A stretch of 40,366 nucleotides of DNA, from NCBI GenBank assembly GCA_021372575.1, contig JAJFUE010000068.1:1-40366 (forward strand). The letters run 5' to 3'. The notes under the pieces are model-generated. The model did not search any database. It saw nothing but the letters and a program-made list of their open reading frames with translations, and was not told the DNA's origin. Of this stretch, positions 30,033-37,128 are shown one piece after another. Origin of the DNA: a bacterium. GTDB lineage: Bacteria; Sumerlaeota; Sumerlaeia; MVZB01. The first letter of the stretch is position 1; the number at the start of each line of letters is the position of its first letter. The position numbers and the translations under genes were made by a program.

Positions 30033-33000
30033 TTGAATCCATCATCGAGTACTCGTGCCGCAACAAGGCGATTGTCATTGCGTTTTTCGTTGCGCTCTCC
30101 GCCGCCGGCGTGTGGGTCATGCAGCGCACGCCGATCGACGCGATTCCGGACCTCTCCGAAAACCAGGTCATCGTCTTCACCGACTGGCCCGGCCGCAGCC
30201 CGCGCGAAATCGAGGACCAGATCACCTACCCGCTTTCGGTCAACCTTCAGGGCCTCGCCGGCGTGAAGGCCGTGCGCTCGTCGTCGGAATTCAACTTCTC
30301 GATGATCAACATCATCTTCGACGACTCGGTCGATTTCTACTTCGCGCGCACGCGCGTCCTCGAGCGCCTCGCGCTTGCCTCGACGTTCCTGCCGCAGGGC
30401 ATTGTGCCGTATCTCGCGCCCGACGCGACCGCGCTCGGCCAGATCTTCTGGTACACGGTCGAAGGTCAGAAAGAGGACCTCGGCTCGCTGCGCTCGATCC
30501 AGGACTGGTACGTGCGCTACCAGCTCAACTCCGTGCCCGGCGTCGCGCAGGTCGCGAGCGTCGGCGGCATGCCGCGCGAATACCAGATCGACGTCACGCC
30601 CGAAAAACTGCGCGCCTACAACGTCACGCTCGGCCAGATCTACGACGCGCTCGCCAGGAGCAACAGCGCCGTCGGCGGCGGCGTGATCCAGAAGGGCAAC
30701 GCCGAATACCTGATCCGCGGCGTCGGCTGGATCCGCGGCATGAACGACATCCGCGAGACGGTCGTCGTCGCGCGAAGCGGATTCCCGATCAAGATCGGCG
30801 ACGTGGCGACCGTGCAGATGGGCCCCGAATTCCGCCGCAGCATCCTCGAAAAAGACGGCCGCGAAGTGACCGGCGGCGTCGTGATGATGCGCTACGGCGA
30901 AAACCCGCTCGACGTCACCCGCCGCATCAAGGACAAGATCCGCGAGCTGCAGCGCGGCCTCCCCGAAGGCGTCCGCATCGTCCCCTTCTACGACCGCACG
31001 CGCCTGATCGAAAACGCGGTCCACACGGTTCGCCGCGTGCTCGAACACGAAATCCTCATCGCCACGATCGCGATCCTGCTCATCCTTGCCCACGTGCGCA
31101 GCGTGTTCGTGATCGTGATCACGCTGCCGCTGTCGATCCTCATCGCGTTCATCCTCATGCGCGCGTTCGGCATCTCGTCGAACATCATGTCGCTCTCGGG
31201 GATTGCGATCTCGATCGGCATTCTGGTCGATCAATCCATTGTCATGCTGGAGAATTCCACGCATCGATTGACCGCGAAATTCGGCCACGAGAAGATCACG
31301 GGCGATACCACCGACATTGTCGCGGCCGCATGCCGCCAGGTCGGCCGCCCCATCTTTTTTTCCGTTGTGATCATGGTGATCTCGTTCCTGCCGGTCTTCG
31401 CGCTCACCGGCCAGGAAGGCAAGCTGTTCCACCCCCTCGCGTTCACGAAAACCTTCGCGCTCATCGGCACGGCGATCATTTCGATCACGCTCGTGCCGGC
31501 GATCATCCCGCTTCTCGTACGCGGCCGCCTCTCGCACGAGATGGACAACTGGATCATCCGCAGCTTCATCGAAATGTATCGGCCCGTGCTGGGGTTCCTC
31601 ATCAAGCGGCCCAAGACCGTCGTGTGGCTGTTCGTGATCCTGCTGTCGCTCGGGCTGCTCACCGCGCGGCACCTCGGCCGCGAGTTCATGCCGCCGCTCG
31701 ACGAAGGCAGCATCCTCGACATGCCGGTCACCGTGCCGCGCGCATCGGTCACCGAAGTCGCCGACGACCTCAAGGCGCGCGACGCCCTTCTGCGCTCGTT
31801 CCCTGAAATCGAGCTGGTCGTCGGCAAGGGCGGCCGCGCCGACACCCCCACCGACCCCTCGCCGCTCGACATGGTCGAGACCGTGATCACGCTTCACCCA
31901 CGTGACCACTGGCTCAAGCGCAAGCTCAACTTCACCGACGCGCATCGCGAGACCGACCGCGTGATCGGCTTGCTCGAAAACGCGGGTTCGATCAAGCGCA
32001 TCGAGAACGCCGATGCGCGCGGTGCATTCATCAACAGTGTCGCCAACTCTGCGCTCACGCGGTTTGATTCGGCGATGTGCCTCGACATCGTCCGTCGCCA
32101 GCTCGCGCTCAACGATACGCTTGCCGATGATTCCGTGCGCCTCATCGCCGACCGCCTGTTCGCGCAGATCGACGGCCACCAGGGCTGGGCGAAACCTTTT
32201 GCGCCCGCCGAACGCATGGCGCTCACCGACGAGCTCATCCGCGCGCACCACGCGCAGTTCGTGCGCCCGGGACAGGAGATCGATATCCGCGCGGTGATCG
32301 ACGACGCGCTGGCGCGCCTCAAATCCGGCGGCCACCTCAGCCCCGCGATGGCCGATCCGCTCGCGCCGATCCCGTCGCGCTGGAATTCGTTCACGCGCTT
32401 CGTCAGCGAAACGCTCGATCGCGAGCAGCTCGATTTCGTCCAACAGACCGCCGTTGCGCTCGACGCGATGCGCTTCAAAAACACGAGCGAGTGGGTCCAC
32501 GATACCAACCAGCAGCTCTTCACCCCGGCGATGCTCCAGTTCGAAAAAGCCCTCCTCGCCGAGGCCGAGTCGAACGCGAAGATGGAAAACCGGTGGACAG
32601 CAAAAGACTCAGCCCTCAGTCCTCAGCCCTCAGTCCTGGCTTCTTATTTCGGCGATCACGCCTTCCTGTGGCTGAAAACAAAGGCCGATCTCGTGCGCGA
32701 GCTCGATGAGAACGTGCGCATGGTCGGGTGGGCGAACATCTGGACGCAGCCGATCATCAACCGCGTCGATATGCTCGCCACCGGCGTGCGCACGCAGCTT
32801 GCGGCCAAGGTCTATGGTCGCTCGCTCGACCAGATCCAGCAGGTCTCGAACCAGATCGCCGATGCGCTGCGCGCGATCCCCGGCGCGGTCGATGTCGTCG
32901 CCGACCAGATCGTCGGCAAGGGCTACATCGAGATCGAGGTCGATCGCGAGCGCGCCGCGCGTTACGGAGTCAAGGTCGGCGACGTGCTGGACGTGATCGA

Positions 33001-33925
33001 GGTTGCGCTCGGCGGCAAGCCGATCACCACGACCGTCGAGGGCCGCGAGCGTTATCCCGTGCGCCTTCGCTACGCGCGCGACTGGCGCGCCGACGAGGAT
33101 TCGATCAAGCGCATCATCGTCGAGACCGCCGACCCCGGCGCGCCCGTGCACCTTTCGGACGTCGCCCGCGTGCGCGTCGTCGAGGGCCCCGTGATGATCA
33201 AGAGCGAAAACGGGCTGCTGCGCTCGTACGTGCAGCTCAATGTGCGCGACCGCGACATCGTCGGTTTCGTCGAGGAAGCACAGCGCATCATCAACAATAA
33301 AATTCATCTGCCCGAAGGCTCGTATATTGAGTGGACCGGCCAGTTCGAGCACCAGGTGCGCGCGCGCAACACGCTGCGCATCGTCTTCCCGACCGTCCTC
33401 GTGCTCATCTTCCTGATCCTTTACCTCACGTATCACGACCTCGCGCACGCGACGCTGATGATGCTCGCGGTGCCGGGCGCGCTCGCCGGCGGCGTTCTGT
33501 TCCAATGGCTGTTCGGCTACAACTTCAGCGTGGCGGTGTGGGTCGGTTACATCGCGTGCTTCGGCATGGCGACCGAGACCGGCATCATCATGCTCGTCTA
33601 TTTGCGCGACGCGATCGCCGAGCGCGGCGGCCTCGCCGGCATCCCGGACCTCGCCGTCCTTGAAGAGACCGTGATGGCGGGCGCGGTCCACCGCCTGCGC
33701 CCGAAGCTGCTCACCGAGGGCACCGCCATCGTGGGGCTCGCGCCGATGCTGTGGGCGAGCGGCGTCGGCGCCGAAGTCATCGCCCCCATGGCCGCCCCCG
33801 TCCTCGGCGGCCTCCTCATCGCCGACGAGGTGATCGACATCTTCCTCCCCGTTCTCTTCTGCCAGGTCGAAAAACGCCGCTGGCGCAAGATTCACGAACC
33901 CGAAAGTGAAGAACATGACGCATAA
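30029..33925 (+). CDS. cusA: Heavy-metal RND efflux pump, CusA type, with a ~250-residue insertion
   Basis: 1298 aa, against about 1045 for E. coli CusA. HME-RND features are clear: 'TPIDAIPDLSENQVIVFTDW' near the start, the TM4 proton-relay aspartate in 'GILVDQSIVMLEN' (about 401) and the TM10 glutamate in 'MATETGIIMLVYL' (about 1183). Met565 ('ILDMP'), Met615 ('SPLDMVET') and Met915 ('RVDMLATG') match the Cu(I)/Ag(I) methionine triad; the first two keep the E. coli spacing of exactly 50. The third is displaced by about 250 extra residues (roughly 630-890), alpha-helical in character and including a heptad-coded stretch 'SALSPQPSVL'. It exports Cu(I)/Ag(I) to the outside with CusB and CusC. 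Confidence 0.93.
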   Translation: MIESIIEYSCRNKAIVIAFFVALSAAGVWVMQRTPIDAIPDLSENQVIVFTDWPGRSPREIEDQITYPLSVNLQGLAGVKAVRSSSEFNFSMINIIFDDSVDFYFARTRVLERLALASTFLPQGIVPYLAPDATALGQIFWYTVEGQKEDLGSLRSIQDWYVRYQLNSVPGVAQVASVGGMPREYQIDVTPEKLRAYNVTLGQIYDALARSNSAVGGGVIQKGNAEYLIRGVGWIRGMNDIRETVVVARSGFPIKIGDVATVQMGPEFRRSILEKDGREVTGGVVMMRYGENPLDVTRRIKDKIRELQRGLPEGVRIVPFYDRTRLIENAVHTVRRVLEHEILIATIAILLILAHVRSVFVIVITLPLSILIAFILMRAFGISSNIMSLSGIAISIGILVDQSIVMLENSTHRLTAKFGHEKITGDTTDIVAAACRQVGRPIFFSVVIMVISFLPVFALTGQEGKLFHPLAFTKTFALIGTAIISITLVPAIIPLLVRGRLSHEMDNWIIRSFIEMYRPVLGFLIKRPKTVVWLFVILLSLGLLTARHLGREFMPPLDEGSILDMPVTVPRASVTEVADDLKARDALLRSFPEIELVVGKGGRADTPTDPSPLDMVETVITLHPRDHWLKRKLNFTDAHRETDRVIGLLENAGSIKRIENADARGAFINSVANSALTRFDSAMCLDIVRRQLALNDTLADDSVRLIADRLFAQIDGHQGWAKPFAPAERMALTDELIRAHHAQFVRPGQEIDIRAVIDDALARLKSGGHLSPAMADPLAPIPSRWNSFTRFVSETLDREQLDFVQQTAVALDAMRFKNTSEWVHDTNQQLFTPAMLQFEKALLAEAESNAKMENRWTAKDSALSPQPSVLASYFGDHAFLWLKTKADLVRELDENVRMVGWANIWTQPIINRVDMLATGVRTQLAAKVYGRSLDQIQQVSNQIADALRAIPGAVDVVADQIVGKGYIEIEVDRERAARYGVKVGDVLDVIEVALGGKPITTTVEGRERYPVRLRYARDWRADEDSIKRIIVETADPGAPVHLSDVARVRVVEGPVMIKSENGLLRSYVQLNVRDRDIVGFVEEAQRIINNKIHLPEGSYIEWTGQFEHQVRARNTLRIVFPTVLVLIFLILYLTYHDLAHATLMMLAVPGALAGGVLFQWLFGYNFSVAVWVGYIACFGMATETGIIMLVYLRDAIAERGGLAGIPDLAVLEETVMAGAVHRLRPKLLTEGTAIVGLAPMLWASGVGAEVIAPMAAPVLGGLLIADEVIDIFLPVLFCQVEKRRWRKIHEPESEEHDA
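32607..32634. repeat. In-frame CCTCAGT-type heptads inside cusA
   Basis: ACTCAGC CCTCAGT CCTCAGC CCTCAGT: four phased heptads related to the ACTCAGG array at 5308-5342, lying within the extra segment of the pump gene. Confidence 0.85.
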
Positions 33926-34055
33926 GACTCATAGGACGCATAGGCCCCATGATCTCCACCGAAAGCTGTTTGCAAAGTCCCGCAGGGACGACCGCTTTCA
34001 GCCCGCCACGATAGTGGCGGGTAAAGAGACCGATAAACACGAGTCCCGGAGGGAC
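33911..34055. repeat. Repeat cluster between cusA and cusB
   Basis: Three elements: GACGCATA-type 9-mers around the cusA stop (33917-33950), two copies of GTCCCG(C/G)AGGGAC (33977-33989 and 34043-34055), and between them a perfect CCCGCCAC-GATA-GTGGCGGG hairpin (34002-34021). The whole fills the 165-bp gap before the cusB GTG and would fold strongly in the transcript, so it may lower cusB expression relative to cusA. Confidence 0.8.
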
Positions 34056-34090
34056 GATTGAATCACCGAATCAACAACGGAGACCCTAAC

Positions 34091-35863
34091 GTGAATCACC
34101 CACTCCATAAACGCATTCTCTTCTTCCTCAAGCTCCTCGAAATCCGCCTGCGCTTCGTGCTGATCCTCATCATCACCGCGCTCGTCGTCGGCTACTGGGA
34201 TCACATCCAGAATTATTGGGAGCGCTGGCAGCGCGAGCGCGCCGGAACCGTCGAGCAGCACGAGCATGCCGCCGAGTTCGAATTCTTCTGCCCGATGCAC
34301 CCGTTTGTCGTTCGCCACGCGCCGGGCAAGTGCCCGATCTGCGGCATGGAGCTCGTGAAGCGCAAACCGGGCGCCGCCGCGGCGCTGCCCGAAGGCACGA
34401 TCGCGCGCGTGCAGGCCTCGCCCGAGCGCATCATGCAGGCCGGCGTGCAGATCGAGCCGGTGGCATATCGGTTGCTTGTGCGGTCGGTCCGCACGTACGG
34501 CGTGATCGAGCCCGATGAAACCAGAGTCGCGCGCATCGCGGCCCGATTCCCCGGCCGCATCGAAAAGCTGATGGTCAACGCCGTCGGCATGAACGTCAAA
34601 AGAGGCGAGCCCCTCGCGCGCATTTACAGCCCGCGGTTCCTCGCCGCGGCGCAGGAATACATCCAAGCGCTCAATTCCGAGCGGCAGACAAAGGCCAGCT
34701 CGGTTGCCGGCGCCGACGAAAAGCGCCGCGCAGCGCAGCTCAGCGAATATGCCCGCCAGCGCCTGCTCCTTGCCGGATTCACCGAGCAGCAACTCAACGA
34801 CATCCGCGACGCCGGCAAGGTCGCCAACACCGTCACGCTCTATTCGCCGCTCGCCGGCACGGTCCTCGAAAAGAAGTCGCTCGAGGGCGATGTCGTCGAG
34901 GAAAGCTCGATGCTCTACACGATCGCCGATCTGTCGCGCCTGTGGGTTCAGGTCTCGGTCATCGAGTCCGACCTCGCATCGATCAAGCCGCAGATGCCGG
35001 TCGAGATCACGACCGTCGCGTTCCCCAACGAGATCTTCTACGGCACCGTCGATTTCATTTATCCGACCGTCAACCCGGACAGCCGCACGGCCAAGGTGCG
35101 CGTCGTGATCGACAACCCCGCCGGCAGGCTCAAGCCCGGGATGTATGTGACGGCATCGATGCGCTCGCCCGTCGGAGAGTACGGCCCCGTCGCTTCGTTC
35201 CAAAAGCAGGCTGCCGCGCCGCAACCCGCGCCGAACATCAAGCTGCCGACGATGACCCCCGAGGGCGCCGACCGCTACCTCAACTCGCTCGCGCCCGGCG
35301 CGATGTATTACCAGTGCCCGATGGACAAGGAAGTGATTTCCGACAAACCCGGCGACTGCCCCAAGTGCGGCATGCACCTCGAGATGAGCCACAAGGCCGC
35401 CGAGCCGAAGAAGGCCGTCGAGCGCGTTGACGAGCCTTCGACCGAGCAGTGGGCCGAGGGTTGGTCGTGCCCGATGCACCCCGACGAGCTCGCAGCCGGC
35501 CCCGGCGTCTGCACGATCTGCGGTTGCGGGATGAAGCTCGAAAAAATCCGCATCGAGCGCGTGCTGTCGATCCCCGAGTCCGCCGTCATCGATACCGGCA
35601 CGCGCAAGATCGTTTATGTCGAATCGCAGCCGGGCGTGTATGACTCGCGCGCGGTCAAGCTCGGCGAGCGTGCCGGCGCATTCTACCCCGTCATCGAAGG
35701 CCTGAAGCTCGGCGACCGCGTCGTCGAGCGCGGATCGTTCCTCATCGACGCCGAGGCGCGGCTCAACCCGCCCGCAACCGGCGGGACGGCTCCATCGGCC
35801 GCGATGCCAGGCATGGCGACTCCAACCGGCGGTGCGCACGCCGGCCATCAGCATGGATCATGA
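34091..35863 (+). CDS. cusB: CusB-type periplasmic adaptor with three heavy-metal-binding modules
   Basis: 590 aa. An N-terminal membrane helix (about 15-35) is followed by a first HMBD module ('FFCPMHP' with Cys67 to 'CPICGMELV'), the adaptor core ('GRIEKLMVNAVGMNVKRGEP', alpha-hairpin 'YARQRLLLAGFTEQQLNDI', 'YSPLAGTVLEKKSLEGDVV'), a beta-barrel, then two more HMBD modules starting at Cys409 ('YQCPMDKEV', 'CPKCGMHLE') and Cys460 ('WSCPMHPDE', 'CTICGCGMKLE'), the membrane-proximal domain and a Met/His-rich tail ('MPGMATPTGGAHAGHQHGS'). Typical CusB has none or one HMBD. The third module has an extra Cys-Gly before its GM. GTG 34091 has GGAG 8 nt upstream; a TTG at 34058 is in frame. Confidence 0.92.
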   Translation: MNHPLHKRILFFLKLLEIRLRFVLILIITALVVGYWDHIQNYWERWQRERAGTVEQHEHAAEFEFFCPMHPFVVRHAPGKCPICGMELVKRKPGAAAALPEGTIARVQASPERIMQAGVQIEPVAYRLLVRSVRTYGVIEPDETRVARIAARFPGRIEKLMVNAVGMNVKRGEPLARIYSPRFLAAAQEYIQALNSERQTKASSVAGADEKRRAAQLSEYARQRLLLAGFTEQQLNDIRDAGKVANTVTLYSPLAGTVLEKKSLEGDVVEESSMLYTIADLSRLWVQVSVIESDLASIKPQMPVEITTVAFPNEIFYGTVDFIYPTVNPDSRTAKVRVVIDNPAGRLKPGMYVTASMRSPVGEYGPVASFQKQAAAPQPAPNIKLPTMTPEGADRYLNSLAPGAMYYQCPMDKEVISDKPGDCPKCGMHLEMSHKAAEPKKAVERVDEPSTEQWAEGWSCPMHPDELAAGPGVCTICGCGMKLEKIRIERVLSIPESAVIDTGTRKIVYVESQPGVYDSRAVKLGERAGAFYPVIEGLKLGDRVVERGSFLIDAEARLNPPATGGTAPSAAMPGMATPTGGAHAGHQHGS

Positions 35864-35867
35864 TTGA

Positions 35868-36353
35868 TTATTGGGTTCGCCGGGCGCGCGGTGTTGGCGC
35901 CGCGGCGTGTTTCAACTTGTCGGGCAGCTTGTCCTTGAACGTCTTCGGCATCAGCGCCAGATCCGAGGCCTGCGGCGGCGTCATTTTGTGCTCGATCATC
36001 GTCGTGCCGATGTCGGGCGGATACCAGTAGCAGGTGATGTTGTCGGTGACGTGGAGCCACAGCCGGTCGCGGCTGTCCCAGCACATGAACCATTCCTTGC
36101 CGGCGGGGAAGGTTTTGTATTCGTCGGCGGCGCCGCTTTTGAACACGAAGCGGTAGCGCATTTCCCCCTTGCCGGCGGTCTTGACCTGGACCGACAGCCT
36201 TTCGCTCGGCGCGGTGTAGGTGCCCTTCTCGCTGAAGAGCGTGTCGGGCGCCATCGGCTCGTGCCCGTCGCATCCGCCCATGCCGATGCAAAACGCCATC
36301 AGCCCGAACAGGGCGGCCAGTTTGACGATTGAAATGTTTAATTGACGCATCAT
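35868..36353 (-). CDS. Small putative lipoprotein of unknown function
   Basis: 161 aa. The N-terminus (two Met, a basic residue, a hydrophobic stretch) ends in 'CIGMGGCDG', a plausible lipobox with Cys28 or so lipidated. The mature part is a compact, probably beta-rich domain with 'MRYRFVFKSGAADEYKTF', 'WFMCWDSRDRLWLHVTD' and 'ITCYWYPPDIGTTMIEH', then a basic Lys/Pro/Arg tail. Two further cysteines in the domain could pair. No family is recognised. It is convergent with cusB (4-bp gap), so its link to metal efflux is only positional. No clear ribosome-binding site stands before the ATG at 36353 (36350 is an alternative). Confidence 0.6.
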   Translation of the reverse strand: MMRQLNISIVKLAALFGLMAFCIGMGGCDGHEPMAPDTLFSEKGTYTAPSERLSVQVKTAGKGEMRYRFVFKSGAADEYKTFPAGKEWFMCWDSRDRLWLHVTDNITCYWYPPDIGTTMIEHKMTPPQASDLALMPKTFKDKLPDKLKHAAAPTPRARRTQ

Positions 36354-36391
36354 GCGTTTATATATCTGCAAATTGCGTAAAAACGGCAAGG

Positions 36392-37090
36392 TCAAAATTC
36401 GTTCTTCCTCGGCCAGAACGGCGCGGTGTAGTTGAGCTTGTCGAGTTCGCCCAGCCCGCGCCGGTAGATCTTAAACGCCCCATACACGGGCAGGCAGATG
36501 GCGGCGGCGACCGTGGCGGTATAGAGAAAATTCGACCATAGCTCCAGCGCCTGGATGTGCGAACGCCCGAGCAGATTGAAAACATCTCTCGCGATGTATA
36601 AAAAAATCGGAATCCAGACCGGAATGGCTGCCCATATGACCTGATTGACCAGCACTCGCCGGCGCGGCGCGAGATCGAGGCGCAACTCGATATCCATGCC
36701 GATGATCGCGTGGTATGCGGCCGTTCCCCATATCAGGTAAGGGATCAGGCAAAGCTGTTCCACGAACAGCATGCAAAGTGCCGAGAAAATGAAAAAATAA
36801 TCGAGCCCATGAATGTATTCGGTGGGGTAGAGCGCGTCGGCAATCAGCACGCGATATCCCGGCAGGACCCTGATCTCGTCGGTGCAATGCCTCAGCAGCC
36901 GGTGCCCGTTCCAGTTCGTTTGGATATACAGGAACGTCGCCGTGATCAACCACAGCATCGACAGGTTCGCGATGAAGTTAAAACCCGTTCCGCGTTTGCC
37001 CACCGGAAACTTGAATTTCCAGAAAAGCCCATACAGAACGGCGCACACCGCCAACGCCAGCCAGTATCTTGTTTTCCTGTTCAGGACCAT
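36392..37090 (-). CDS. Multi-pass membrane protein of unknown function
   Basis: 232 aa. Hydrophobic segments at about 10-25, 42-58, 98-125, 150-175 and 185-210 suggest four or five helices; conserved-looking loops include 'RVLPGYRVLIADALYPTEY' and 'IELRLDLAPRRRVLVNQV'. No family is recognised. The frame is open upstream through acnB, but that part is an overlap shadow; the ATG at 37090, 38 bp after the acnB stop, gives a sensible membrane start. It may be transcribed from the acnB promoter. Codon use is a little less GC-rich than acnB. Confidence 0.65.
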   Translation of the reverse strand: MVLNRKTRYWLALAVCAVLYGLFWKFKFPVGKRGTGFNFIANLSMLWLITATFLYIQTNWNGHRLLRHCTDEIRVLPGYRVLIADALYPTEYIHGLDYFFIFSALCMLFVEQLCLIPYLIWGTAAYHAIIGMDIELRLDLAPRRRVLVNQVIWAAIPVWIPIFLYIARDVFNLLGRSHIQALELWSNFLYTATVAAAICLPVYGAFKIYRRGLGELDKLNYTAPFWPRKNEF

Positions 37091-37128
37091 CGCCGCCGCC
37101 AAAAGGTTATTCCGCTTATCTTTTACTC

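Noticed and set aside
30011-32500. 829-aa open frame on the minus strand
   Set aside because: It lies wholly opposite cusA, is dominated by Arg/Asp/His/Glu low-complexity runs typical of GC-rich antisense frames, and shows no family signature.
30029-33925. CusA length as the result of a frameshift, fusion or assembly chimera
   Set aside because: The frame is continuous, flanking domains keep order and motifs, and the insert has normal codon composition.
33998-35854. 618-aa open frame on the minus strand
   Set aside because: Antisense to cusB, whose domains are unambiguous.
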